Source of the DNA: Polaromonas sp.
GTDB lineage: Bacteria; Pseudomonadota; Gammaproteobacteria; Burkholderiales; Burkholderiaceae_C
DNA length: 55,924 bases
Direction: 5' to 3'
Assembly (NCBI GenBank): GCA_021731285.1
Contig: JAKFXR010000016.1
Span: forward strand, 1 to 55,924
Below, piece by piece: positions 33,799 to 41,714 of the stretch. The first letter of the stretch is position 1; every line of letters begins with the position of its first letter. The notes beneath the pieces are model-generated. The model was not told where the DNA came from. It did not search any database and was given only the letters and a program-made list of their open reading frames with translations. Made by a program: the position numbers and the translations under genes.

Positions 33799-35718
33799 TC
33801 AGGTGACGGTCTCGGTCACGCCGCTGCGCGCTTCGTCCCACAGCTTGATCAGCCGCGCATAACGCGCCGCAACATCCTTGACGACCTCTGCGTCGCTCAT
33901 GCGGCCGGCAAACCATCCGGCTGCCGCCTCCGCAAAGATCGAACGGCCCACGGCAAATCCGCGGCAAACCGGATGCGGCGCAGCGATGCGAAAGCTCAGG
34001 TCCAGCTTGTCTTCGCTGGCCTCCAGGCCCAGTACCAGCACGCCGCGGCAATGCGGGTCGTGTTGCTCAATGACACCTGCTATGGCCTCCCAGGCCTGGG
34101 CAGACGCGGCAGGGGGCAGCTTCCACCAGTCCGGAAAAATTCCTGCCTGGTAAATCTGCTCCAGCGCCTCGGCCACCGTGGTGTCGTCACAAGGCATGTC
34201 GAGCGGTGGAATCACCTCGATCAGAAACTCGTGGAAGGTGTCCACGCTGGCGCGCTGCAATTCGGCCAGACGGGCGATCTGTATGTCGCGCAAGGCTGGC
34301 ATGTCGTGGGGGTGATAACTCACCAGGCACTTGGCGACGTGCTCACCCGGCCAGGAACGCATGGCGTGGCCGAGCTGCGCGCCGGCCTCAAATTGCAGCG
34401 GGCGCGAGCCTGGCAACTCAACAGGCCGCGCCACCCACCATCCTTTGCCCGTCATGCCGGGGAAGACATCCTCTCCAAAGCGGCCGTCCACAATGATTCC
34501 GACGCCAGGCCGACGCCCCGCGCCCCGGCGCGCACCTTCGGCAATCAGGGATTTGAAAAGGGAAATCCGCTCGTGCCCGGCGTCGTGGCGGGCAGCAATT
34601 TCTTCAAGCTGAACACGGTGATCGAAGGCCAGAATGACCAGCTCTTCCCAGCACCGCGTGCGGGTGGTGACACGGTGCAAATGCTCAAGCTGCGCGTCTT
34701 CACGCAGGCGCCGCGTGGTCGAGCCATTGAGCAGGAAAAACTGCAGCTCTTCCCAGCTCGCCATGGCCGGCGCGCAGCCATGGCGCGACACCACAATCGC
34801 GCCGCAGGCGTTGGCATAGGCGCAGCAACGGGTGATGGCTTCGCCCCGTATCCAGCCACGCAAAAAGCCCGCCATGAAAGCATCGCCCGCGCCCAGCACG
34901 TTATAGACATCGACGGGAAAGCCTGGGCCCTTGAGTCCTTTTTCCAGGTCGTCGGGAATGACTGCATCAAACACCACGCAGCCCATCGGGCCGCGCTTGA
35001 CGACCAGCGTCGCCGCGGTGAGCTCGCGCAGGCGGCGCAGCGCTGCCAGGGTGTCGGTGCTGCCACCGGCGATATGAATTTCTTCTTCCGTGCCAACGAC
35101 CAGGTCGCACTGGCCGATCACTGTCTGCAGATGGGCGCTCACCTCGCTCGAGGGCACAAAGCGTTGCTCGCCCATGCCCGGGCTGGTCAAGCCCCACAGC
35201 ACCGGCCGGTAGTCAATGTCCAGCACCACGCGGGTACCCGCAGCCCTGGCCAGCGTCATGGCCTTGCGGCAGCTTTCATAGGTGGCCGGTTGAGACAAAT
35301 GCGTACCCGAGAGCAGCAAAGCCTTGCTCGACGCGATGAACTCCGCGTCGACATCCTCACAGCTGATGGCCATGTCGGCGCAGTTGTCGCGGTAGAAAAT
35401 CAGGGGGAAGGTTTCCTTGTCCTGAATGCCCAAAAACACCAGGGCGGTCAACCGCTTCGGGTCTGTCGTGACGTGGCTGACGTCCACCCCTTCGGCCATC
35501 AGCGTCTCGCGCACAAAGCGCCCGTGATGCTCGTCGCCCACGCGGGTCAGCATGGCGGGTTTGAGGCCCAGACGGGCCATACCTACGGCTGTGTTGGCAG
35601 GTGATCCGCCGAGGTACTTGGTGAAGGTCAGCATGTCCTCCAGACGGCCGCCGATCTGCTCTCCATACAGATCGACCGCTGCGCGGCCCATGCAAATCAC
35701 ATCAAATCGGCGTGTCAT
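33799..35718 (-). CDS. Bifunctional IolC-type kinase fused to DUF2090 aldolase-like domain
   Basis: 639 residues from the ATG at 35718, preceded by AAGGAGACTCC. Residues 1-330 are a PfkB/ribokinase-fold sugar kinase with GGSPANTAVGMARLG (37-51) and the catalytic anion hole GAGDAF (276-281), closest in text to 5-dehydro-2-deoxygluconokinase. Residues about 345-630 form DUF2090, which in known fusions is taken as 5-dehydro-2-deoxyphosphogluconate aldolase (IolJ-like). Together these would convert 5-keto-2-deoxygluconate to a triose phosphate and malonate semialdehyde. No iolB, D, E or G is in the window, so either those lie elsewhere or the fusion works on a different keto-sugar acid. Its ATG overlaps the regulator stop (ATGA). 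Confidence 0.88.
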   Translation of the reverse strand: MTRRFDVICMGRAAVDLYGEQIGGRLEDMLTFTKYLGGSPANTAVGMARLGLKPAMLTRVGDEHHGRFVRETLMAEGVDVSHVTTDPKRLTALVFLGIQDKETFPLIFYRDNCADMAISCEDVDAEFIASSKALLLSGTHLSQPATYESCRKAMTLARAAGTRVVLDIDYRPVLWGLTSPGMGEQRFVPSSEVSAHLQTVIGQCDLVVGTEEEIHIAGGSTDTLAALRRLRELTAATLVVKRGPMGCVVFDAVIPDDLEKGLKGPGFPVDVYNVLGAGDAFMAGFLRGWIRGEAITRCCAYANACGAIVVSRHGCAPAMASWEELQFFLLNGSTTRRLREDAQLEHLHRVTTRTRCWEELVILAFDHRVQLEEIAARHDAGHERISLFKSLIAEGARRGAGRRPGVGIIVDGRFGEDVFPGMTGKGWWVARPVELPGSRPLQFEAGAQLGHAMRSWPGEHVAKCLVSYHPHDMPALRDIQIARLAELQRASVDTFHEFLIEVIPPLDMPCDDTTVAEALEQIYQAGIFPDWWKLPPAASAQAWEAIAGVIEQHDPHCRGVLVLGLEASEDKLDLSFRIAAPHPVCRGFAVGRSIFAEAAAGWFAGRMSDAEVVKDVAARYARLIKLWDEARSGVTETVT

Positions 35719-36587
35719 GGAGTCTCCTTGCGACGTGGCGCAGTGCGTGGGGTCTTGCCCGCTGTTTGTTCCGCCAGGTGGTGCCCGGTGCTGACCACCA
35801 GGGCCTGCGCCAGACAAAGCGGCGCCACCAGCGAACGGAATGGTTTGGAAGAGTCGTCGGCCAGTTCAAGGCATACGCGGGCAGAAGCCTTCAGCGGAGA
35901 CAGCGGGCCATCGGTGATTGCAATCACTGCAGCGCCGGCGCGGGTTGCCGTTGCCGCGGCTTCAATGACTTCGGGCGAGTAGTTGCGAAAGCTGGCAGCA
36001 ATCAGCACGTCGCCGGGCGCAATGGAGCGCAGGCTCTCGCGCAGCATTCCACCCACGCCGTCCAGCAAATGGGTCTTCAGTTCCAGCTGGCTCAGCGCAT
36101 AAGCCAGGTAGCCAGCCACAGGAAATGCGCGGCGCTGCGCCAGCACATGAATGCGCGGCGCCGTTGCCATCAGCTTGACTGCAGCCTTCAGGTCGGCTTG
36201 CAGAATCTTTTCTTCGAGGTGCCCAAGCTCTGCCACCGATTCGGCGACCAGCTGATGCAGAACATGGGTCTGCGCTTTGGCGCCACCAACCTGTTTGCGC
36301 CGCATCTGCTCGATGCGTTCGCGGTAAGTGTCGGAGCGCTCCAGCAAATGCCCGCGAAACACCTGTTGCATTTCCGAGAAGCCGCCAAAGCCCAAGGCGT
36401 TGGCGAAACGGATCATGGCCGAGGGCTGCACTTCAGTGGCTTCTGCCACCGTGGCGACCGTGCCCAGCGCCATTTCATGAGGCTGCTCCAGGGCAAAGCG
36501 GGCAATGCGCTGGAGTTGCTTGGACATGTCCGGATAGGTCCGGGCCATGAGATCCTTCAATTCTTCGTAACTTGCCACGGGTTTCAT
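35715..36587 (-). CDS. RpiR/MurR-family transcriptional regulator (IolR-like)
   Basis: 290 residues from the ATG at 36587 (MKPVASYEELKD); ATG 36644 would add 19 residues of poor quality. An N-terminal RpiR helix-turn-helix (about 20-95, with LGTVATVAEATEVQPSAMIRFANALGF) is followed by a SIS phosphosugar-binding domain (about 125-270, APRIHVLAQRRAFPVAGYLAYALSQL and ITDGPLSPL). Such proteins sense a sugar phosphate and control nearby catabolic genes. It is first in the leftward operon, translationally coupled to the kinase, and its start faces livM across an AT-rich region with inverted repeats. It should control both arms. Confidence 0.92.
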   Translation of the reverse strand: MKPVASYEELKDLMARTYPDMSKQLQRIARFALEQPHEMALGTVATVAEATEVQPSAMIRFANALGFGGFSEMQQVFRGHLLERSDTYRERIEQMRRKQVGGAKAQTHVLHQLVAESVAELGHLEEKILQADLKAAVKLMATAPRIHVLAQRRAFPVAGYLAYALSQLELKTHLLDGVGGMLRESLRSIAPGDVLIAASFRNYSPEVIEAAATATRAGAAVIAITDGPLSPLKASARVCLELADDSSKPFRSLVAPLCLAQALVVSTGHHLAEQTAGKTPRTAPRRKETP

Positions 36588-36650
36588 AAGTGGTGTCTCA
36601 TTTTTTTTCCGGTATGCATGCGAATTGGCGGTGGGGGTCCGCATGTAAAT

Positions 36651-36664
36651 AGAATAAATATTCT
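36651..36664. promoter_or_regulatory. Candidate RpiR operator 1
   Basis: AGAATA-AA-TATTCT, a perfect 6+6 inverted repeat in the divergent promoter region, 64 bases upstream of the regulator ATG. It shares the AGAATA/TATTCT arms with operator 2. Binding by the adjacent RpiR protein is inferred. Confidence 0.6.
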
Positions 36665-36673
36665 TGCATAAAT

Positions 36674-36694
36674 GAATATTAGAACGTATATTCT
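36674..36694. promoter_or_regulatory. Candidate RpiR operator 2
   Basis: GAATAT-TAGAACGT-ATATTC (36674-36693), with nested AGAA/TTCT arms (36681-36694). Its centre is about two helical turns from operator 1 and it ends 58 bases before livM. Both sites lie where promoters for the two divergent arms should be. Confidence 0.6.
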
Positions 36695-36751
36695 GTTTTG
36701 TCCAGCTTTTTTATTTCATATCAATTTCTACCCAAATAGAGACACATTTCC

Positions 36752-37765
36752 ATGCAACTCTCCTCAGGCCGCGCGCCCCTGTTTCCCCTGCCGATGTGGA
36801 TCACATTGGTGGTTTTGATCTCCACGCCGCTCTGGATCACGCGGGTGGGGCTCTACCAATACCTGGCTCTGGAAATCATGATCTGGGTGTTGTTTGCGAT
36901 GGGCTACAACCTGTTGCTCGGCTTCACCGGCCTGCCTTCCTTTGGGCATGGGGCGTTTTTTGGTGTGGGCGCTTACGCATTCGGTCTGCTGCAGCTTCGC
37001 GTCTGGCCCAACCTCTGGTTTGACCTGCTGGGCGCTGTGGTGATTGCAGCCATCATGGGTGCCATCGTTGCGCTGTTTATTTCACACCGGCGCGGCATCT
37101 ACTACGCGCTGCTCACCATCGCCTTTGGCCAGGTGTTCTGGTTCATCGCCAACAAATGGCACACGGTCACGGGCGGCGAGGACGGCCTGCTCAACATCAA
37201 GCGGCTGCCGGCGGACTTCGGTTTTGTCTCTTTCAATCTGACCAGCAACGATTCCCTGTTTTTCTTCGCGCTGGCAGTCTTTTCGGTGGTGCTGGTGGGG
37301 TTGTGGCGTCTTGTTCACTCTCCGCTGGGACGCATCTTCAGCGCCATCAAACAAAATGAAACCCGGGCGTCTTTTGTAGGCTACAACGTCTGGGTCTACA
37401 AGTGGCTGGCCTTCACCATCTCCACCGCTGTTGCCGGTCTGGCAGGCGCCCTGTTTTCCATGGCGCAGCAATCGGCCTACCCCAATGTGATGAGTTTGCA
37501 CAACTCCGGCTTTGTCGTGATGATGGTGTTGATCGGCGGGGGCATGGTCAGCTTCTGGGGGCCGCTGATTGGCGCGGCCTTTTTTATCCTGACGCGCGAT
37601 TTGCTGGGGGCCTACACCGAGACCTGGTTGCTCTGGTACGGCCTGATCTTCATGGCCATGGTGCTGTACAAGCCTGAAGGCATTGCGGGTGCATGGCAGG
37701 ATTGGCGTGGCAGGTCCAGGCGCAAGGCAACAACGTCCATCGCGCCCGCAGGAGGTGCACTGTGA
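36752..37765 (+). CDS. Branched-chain-amino-acid-type ABC permease (LivM family)
   Basis: 337 residues, about nine to ten transmembrane helices. LivM hallmarks: NLLLGFTGLPSFGHGAFFGVGAYAFG, SHRRGIYYALLTIAFGQVFW, PLGRIFSAIKQNETRASFVGYNVW (coupling helix) and LIGGGMVSFWGPLIGAAFF. It forms the inner-membrane channel with the LivH protein encoded on the opposite arm. It starts the rightward operon, and its TGA overlaps the livG GTG. Substrate probably a sugar-like compound, by context only. Confidence 0.93.
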   Translation: MQLSSGRAPLFPLPMWITLVVLISTPLWITRVGLYQYLALEIMIWVLFAMGYNLLLGFTGLPSFGHGAFFGVGAYAFGLLQLRVWPNLWFDLLGAVVIAAIMGAIVALFISHRRGIYYALLTIAFGQVFWFIANKWHTVTGGEDGLLNIKRLPADFGFVSFNLTSNDSLFFFALAVFSVVLVGLWRLVHSPLGRIFSAIKQNETRASFVGYNVWVYKWLAFTISTAVAGLAGALFSMAQQSAYPNVMSLHNSGFVVMMVLIGGGMVSFWGPLIGAAFFILTRDLLGAYTETWLLWYGLIFMAMVLYKPEGIAGAWQDWRGRSRRKATTSIAPAGGAL

Positions 37766-38505
37766 AGCTGTTTGAGGCCAGTGGGCTTTCCAAGCGCTTC
37801 GGCGCACAAGTGGTCCTCCAGGACATCACCCTTGGTTTTGAGGAGGGGCAACTGGCCGGCATCATGGGCCCCAACGGCGCAGGCAAGACCACCTGCTTCA
37901 ATGTGCTGACAGGCCGCTACAAGCCTGACCGCGGCCGCGTCAGGTTTGCAGGCGAGGACATCACAGGCCTGTCGCCGCGCGAAATTGCACGCAAGGGTGT
38001 TTCGCGTTCGTTCCAGATCATGAATCTTTTTGACGACTACACCGCTCTGGACAACGTGCTGGTGGCTACGCCGCATGTGCGCAAGCAGGGTTTCAACCCC
38101 TGGCGGGACCTGGGCGCCGACACCACGGCCCAGCAGCTCGCGGCTGCAGTGCTGGAGCGTGTGGGCCTCAAGGGCAAGGAAAAGACCCTGGCGAGCAGCC
38201 TGTCTTACGGCGAGCGCCGGGCGCTGGAGATTGGCGTCGCGCTCGCCGCCGAGCCCCGCATGCTGTTTCTGGACGAGCCCACAGCCGGACTGGGCGCCGA
38301 GGGCACCGCCCGGCTGGCTGAACTGGTGAAACAGTTGAAGCGCCAATTGACCATTGTGATTATTGAGCACGACATGAATTTTCTTTTCAGCCTCGCCGAC
38401 CAGATCTCGGTCATCCATTGGGGACAGGTGATCACCGAGGGCACGCCAGAGCAGCTGCGCCAGAACGAGTGGGTTCGCCGCTCCAACCTGGGAGCACTGG
38501 CATGA
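37762..38505 (+). CDS. ABC transporter ATP-binding protein (LivG family)
   Basis: 247 residues from the GTG at 37762, which has GGAGG eight bases upstream and overlaps the livM stop. Walker A GPNGAGKTT (about 37-45), Q-loop SFQIMNLF, signature SYGERR (LivG-type variant of LSGGQ), Walker B LFLDEPTAGL and switch histidine in IIEHDMNF are all present. It is a full-length LivG, with the extra TGLSPREIARKGVSRSFQ segment of that family. It overlaps livF by four bases. Confidence 0.95.
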   Translation: MKLFEASGLSKRFGAQVVLQDITLGFEEGQLAGIMGPNGAGKTTCFNVLTGRYKPDRGRVRFAGEDITGLSPREIARKGVSRSFQIMNLFDDYTALDNVLVATPHVRKQGFNPWRDLGADTTAQQLAAAVLERVGLKGKEKTLASSLSYGERRALEIGVALAAEPRMLFLDEPTAGLGAEGTARLAELVKQLKRQLTIVIIEHDMNFLFSLADQISVIHWGQVITEGTPEQLRQNEWVRRSNLGALA

Positions 38506-39236
38506 ACGCGGTCCTCAAACCGTCTCCCGCGGGCGGCGACATGCTGTCGGTTGACCACATTGACACGTTTTATGGCGAGTCACAGGTGCTGTTTGACGTA
38601 TCGCTCAAGGTGGGCCCCGGTGAAGTGGTCGCCTTGCTGGGGCCCAATGGCGCGGGGAAAACCACCACGCTGCGCTCCATCCTCGGACTGACGGCTCCGG
38701 CCAAGGGGTCCATTTCTTTTGATGCGCAAGACATCACACGCATGCCCACCCACGAGATTGCGCAGGCGGGCATGGGCTGGGTGCCTGACGACAGACGCAT
38801 CTTTCCCACACTGACCGTGGCGCGCAATCTGTCCATCGCGCGCAAGACGACCCGTTTTCGCAAGTGGAGCGAGAAGGAGTGCTTCGAGATTTTCAGTGCG
38901 CTCGAATACCTGATGCACCGCGAGTGCGAAAACCTGTCGGGTGGCGAGATGCAGATGGTGGCGATCTCGCGGGCCCTGCTTGGCTCCCCCGGCCTGGTGC
39001 TGTTTGACGAGCCCAGCCAGGGCCTGGCACCCAAGGTGGTACAGGACGTGATGAAGACCATCACGCGCCTGAAGTCCGAAGGCATTGCGGTTCTGGTGGT
39101 AGAGCAGAACGTGCAAAGCGCGCTGCAGGTCGCCGACCGCGCCTATGTCATGAACCTGGGCAAGATCGTCCACGAAGGCCCCGCTGCGCAATTGCGCGAC
39201 GACGCTGGCCTGCGCCGCCAACTTTTGGGAGTTTAG
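38502..39236 (+). CDS. ABC transporter ATP-binding protein (LivF family)
   Basis: 244 residues from the ATG at 38502. Walker A GPNGAGKTTTLR, Q-loop VPDDRRIFPTLTV, signature ENLSGGEMQM, Walker B LVLFDEPSQGLAP and H-loop VVEQNV where LivF proteins carry Q in place of H. It pairs with LivG as the second nucleotide-binding subunit of the importer. The ATG overlaps the livG stop (ATGA), and the stop is five bases before the next gene. Confidence 0.95.
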   Translation: MNAVLKPSPAGGDMLSVDHIDTFYGESQVLFDVSLKVGPGEVVALLGPNGAGKTTTLRSILGLTAPAKGSISFDAQDITRMPTHEIAQAGMGWVPDDRRIFPTLTVARNLSIARKTTRFRKWSEKECFEIFSALEYLMHRECENLSGGEMQMVAISRALLGSPGLVLFDEPSQGLAPKVVQDVMKTITRLKSEGIAVLVVEQNVQSALQVADRAYVMNLGKIVHEGPAAQLRDDAGLRRQLLGV

Positions 39237-39241
39237 TCAGA

Positions 39242-39862
39242 ATGAACCAGCCTCTTTTGCGCGTTGACAACGTCGCCAAGCGCTACCAGCGCGGCGTCTT
39301 CAGGAAGACCACCACTTTTTCCCTGAACGCCGACTTCCAGATTGAAGAACCCTGCATTGTGGGCGTCATGGGTCCCAATGGCTCGGGCAAGACGACACTG
39401 TTTGAACTGATCACCGGCAGCAACCTGCCCAGTGCTGGCCGTGTGCTTGTCAATGGCCAGGACATTCATCAGGTCCGCACCAGGGAGCGCGACCGGCTGG
39501 CCGTCCACTACCACCAGTCCTACCAGGTGCGTTCTTTCCAGAAGAGCAAGCCCGACTTCATGCTGGCCCACGCCGGGGGCAACGCCCCGCTGGTTCACCT
39601 GTTTGACGAGCCGCAGTTCAACACCCAGGACGGATACATCGGCTTCATGCTCGATTTTTTCCAGAAGCTAAAGCGCAGCGGCAAGGTGGTGTTCTTGTGC
39701 CTGCACCCCAACGAGCCGTACCACATCGATATTCTTCGCCAGAGCTGTGAGCGTTTCGTTTTCGTCCAGAAGGGCGTGGTCACCGAGGCACCCGACTTCG
39801 ACACCCTGACGCGGGATGAGCGGGTCCGCTCCTACCTCGGGGCTTTGGCGCCGGCCTGCTGA
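39242..39862 (+). CDS. ABC-like ATPase lacking the helical/signature subdomain
   Basis: 206 residues. Walker A GPNGSGKTT (44-52), Q-loop-like HQSYQ (91-95), Walker B LVHLFDEPQ (117-125) and switch histidine H155 (CLHPNE) are intact. Only about 20 residues separate the Q-loop and Walker B, against roughly 70-80 in LivF, and LSGGQ is missing; AHAGGNAP may be its remnant. It cannot complete a normal sandwich dimer on its own, so it may bind ATP without transport, regulate LivFG or be decaying. It is the last gene of the tightly packed operon, and its unbroken frame argues against simple decay. Followed by a GC hairpin. Confidence 0.82.
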   Translation: MNQPLLRVDNVAKRYQRGVFRKTTTFSLNADFQIEEPCIVGVMGPNGSGKTTLFELITGSNLPSAGRVLVNGQDIHQVRTRERDRLAVHYHQSYQVRSFQKSKPDFMLAHAGGNAPLVHLFDEPQFNTQDGYIGFMLDFFQKLKRSGKVVFLCLHPNEPYHIDILRQSCERFVFVQKGVVTEAPDFDTLTRDERVRSYLGALAPAC

Positions 39863-39869
39863 GGCGAGG

Positions 39870-39889
39870 GTCCGGGATTGGGCCCGGAC
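39870..39889 (+). terminator. Possible terminator hairpin of the liv arm
   Basis: GTCCGGG-ATTGGG-CCCGGAC, a perfect 7-base stem eight bases after the last gene of the operon. No T run follows, so it may only protect the 3' end or work with Rho. Confidence 0.45.
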
Positions 39890-39906
39890 ATCCCGTGCTT
39901 GCACGC

Positions 39907-39936
39907 TTTCGCACACATGTGCTAATATTGGCACAT
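39907..39936. promoter_or_regulatory. TetR operator, copy 1
   Basis: TTTCGCACACATGTGCTAAT (39907-39926) and the overlapping near-perfect palindrome ATGTGCTAATATTGGCACAT (39917-39936), which includes the first two bases of the ATG of the tetR-like gene. A close copy stands before the 37-residue gene at 40589. This fits autorepression. Confidence 0.7.
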
Positions 39937-40537
39937 GGACGCCAAAACCCAGAAAAGCGAGTTGACCCGCGCCGCGATTGTCGGGGCAGCGCTCGACCTG
40001 GCTTCCGCTGAAGGGCTGGAGGCCATCACGCTGCAGGCCGTTGCGGACCGGCTGGGTTTGTCCAAGAGCGGTGTGTTCTCGCGCATCGGTTCTCGCGAGG
40101 CCCTGCAAAAGGCCGTGATCGAGGAGTTTGGCCGGCGCTTTCTGGCCAGTGTGTTTGTGCCCGCGATGCAGTCGCCCAAGGGGCTGCCCCGCCTGAACGA
40201 TCTGGTGCAGCGGTGGATTGTGCGCACCCGCGACGTCGACGCACGGACCGGCTGCATCTTCAGCGCTGGCGCGTTTGAACTTGACGACCGCGAAGGCGAG
40301 TTGCGCAACCTGCTCCTGGACGAAGTCACTCGCTGGCGCGCGGCCCTCAGGCGCACCGTCCTGCAAGCCATGGACGCAGGTCACCTGAAACCCGGCACCG
40401 ATGCGGAGCAGGTGGTCAGTGAGCTCAACGCCCTGATCCTGGGCATGCTGCATGACGCGCGCTTTCTGCGGGACAGCCGCGCCACCGAGCGCGCCCAGGC
40501 CACATGGCAACGGCTCGTGAAGACTTATCAGGCATGA
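39935..40537 (+). CDS. TetR-family transcriptional regulator
   Basis: 200 residues. Helix-turn-helix ELTRAAIVGAALDLASAEGLEAITLQAVADRLG then LSKSGVFSRIGSREAL (about 8-60), with a TetR_C_16/YcdC-like ligand domain (ARTGCIFSAGAFELDDREGE). Members of this group sense fatty-acid or phenolic ligands and are usually local repressors. Its start codon sits inside a palindromic operator, and the same half-sites recur upstream of the next gene, so it very likely represses itself and the peptide-hydrolase unit downstream. Confidence 0.92.
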   Translation: MDAKTQKSELTRAAIVGAALDLASAEGLEAITLQAVADRLGLSKSGVFSRIGSREALQKAVIEEFGRRFLASVFVPAMQSPKGLPRLNDLVQRWIVRTRDVDARTGCIFSAGAFELDDREGELRNLLLDEVTRWRAALRRTVLQAMDAGHLKPGTDAEQVVSELNALILGMLHDARFLRDSRATERAQATWQRLVKTYQA

Positions 40538-40588
40538 ACTGCTACATGATTTCCGTGACGCCCCACAAGGGCATTTTGTTGGCCCATA

Positions 40589-40608
40589 TTTCGCACAACC
40601 GTGCGAAT
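40589..40608. promoter_or_regulatory. TetR operator, copy 2
   Basis: TTTCGCACAACCGTGCGAAT, containing a perfect TTCGCAC/GTGCGAA inverted repeat, 15 bases before the ATG of the 37-residue gene. It matches TTTCGCACACATGTGCTAAT at 39907 at 16 of 20 positions by eye. Confidence 0.7.
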
Positions 40609-40622
40609 ACAAAGGAGTTGTT

Positions 40623-40736
40623 ATGTTGATCTTTATCTCCGGCATTGCCGTGTTTCTTGCCTGGCGCGCCGTCCGCGCTGCTGTCGCTTCGTTGCGGGCT
40701 CTGCCGCGCAGCAACGAAGACTGGATCTGGTACTGA
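40623..40736 (+). CDS. Small membrane peptide (37 residues)
   Basis: A short ORF beginning MLIFISGIAVFLAWRAVRAA and ending PRSNEDWIWY. AAAGGAG lies seven bases before the ATG, one of the best ribosome sites in the window. One hydrophobic helix is followed by an arginine-rich then acidic/aromatic tail, as in small inner-membrane regulatory peptides. It stands between the TetR gene and the hydrolase, 17 bases from the latter, directly behind a TetR-type operator. Function unknown; a modulator or partner of the hydrolase is a guess. Confidence 0.7.
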   Translation: MLIFISGIAVFLAWRAVRAAVASLRALPRSNEDWIWY

Positions 40737-40753
40737 CCCCCTCAGGAGCAGCC

Positions 40754-41641
40754 ATGACACGTACATCTCTCGAAGCCACCGCGGCTTTCTACAGCGCCAG
40801 CCCTGCAACAAAATTTTTCCGCTGGGGACTGGCCGCGTCCCAGCGCTTCTGGCCGGGCCTGGCCGTTCGCGCCGCGTCGCGCCTGTTTGCGACCCCTCTG
40901 CCACCCAAGTGGCTGAACCGCCGCCGCTCCTGGAGCGCGGACTGGCGCATCGAAACCTGGCCTTTTGAAAACGCCAGCCTGACGGTGTACTCGCGGCCGG
41001 TGGCACCGCACGGGCCGGTGGTCTTGCTGGTGCACGGCTGGGGTGGTCATGCCGGCCAGATGCTGGCGCTGGCAGACAGTCTGCACGCGCAGGGCTTTCG
41101 GCCGGTGATTGTCGAGTTGCCGGCCCATGGCCGCAGCGCGGGCAGCATCAGCACCCTGCCGCAGTTTGCACGGGCGATTGAATATGCAACGGCGCGTCTG
41201 GTGCAACAGGGACACAGCCTGCACACCCTGGTTGCGCATTCGCTGGCAGCCAATGCAGGCGCCTACGCTGCGAGCCGCGGCTTGCCGGTTGGCCGGCTGG
41301 TGCTCATGGCGCCGCCTGCCTCGCCCCACGAATACACACGGCTGTTTGCGCATGTGTTTGGCCTGAGTGAAGGCACACGCGCCGCCATGCAGCGGCGGGT
41401 GGAGGCCCGGGAGGGCATCCTGATGCCGCTGTTTGAACCTGCTGCGGTCGGTCCGCGCATCACCCAGCCCACCTTGATCGTGCATGACCGGCATGACAGC
41501 ATCAACCGCTTTGCAGATGGGCAGGCTTTTCGGCAGGCGGTTGCCGGTTCGCGCCTGCTCGCCACGCAAGACCTCGGGCACAGGCGGATTCTGAAAGACC
41601 CGGACGTCCTGCGTGAGGTGACAGCCTTCGTCGCCAGCTGA
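40754..41641 (+). CDS. Alpha/beta hydrolase
   Basis: 295 residues from the ATG at 40754 with CAGGAG upstream; the ORF extension to 40601 overlaps the small peptide gene. Alpha/beta-hydrolase fold with oxyanion segment LLVHGWGGHAGQM, nucleophile elbow VAHSLAAN (A-H-S-L-A instead of G-x-S-x-G), acid in VHDRHDSIN and base in LGHRRIL. An amphipathic N-terminal region (about 1-60) may sit on the membrane. Ester or lipid substrates are likely, but nothing in the sequence narrows it. It probably belongs to the TetR-controlled unit. Confidence 0.88.
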   Translation: MTRTSLEATAAFYSASPATKFFRWGLAASQRFWPGLAVRAASRLFATPLPPKWLNRRRSWSADWRIETWPFENASLTVYSRPVAPHGPVVLLVHGWGGHAGQMLALADSLHAQGFRPVIVELPAHGRSAGSISTLPQFARAIEYATARLVQQGHSLHTLVAHSLAANAGAYAASRGLPVGRLVLMAPPASPHEYTRLFAHVFGLSEGTRAAMQRRVEAREGILMPLFEPAAVGPRITQPTLIVHDRHDSINRFADGQAFRQAVAGSRLLATQDLGHRRILKDPDVLREVTAFVAS

Positions 41642-41714
41642 ACGTTCCTCTCTTGTGCCCGGGCCCCATTGCTCTTAGGATGGCGCCACCTACAACAGCC
41701 ACAAGGAGCGGGAC

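Noticed and set aside
32962-35604. 880-residue plus-strand ORF
   Set aside because: It runs antisense to the dehydrogenase and kinase-aldolase genes and has the Ala/Arg/His-rich, domain-free text typical of shadows.
36588-36644. Longer start of the RpiR regulator at 36644
   Set aside because: The added 19 residues are not typical of the family, and that start would lie only seven bases from operator 1.
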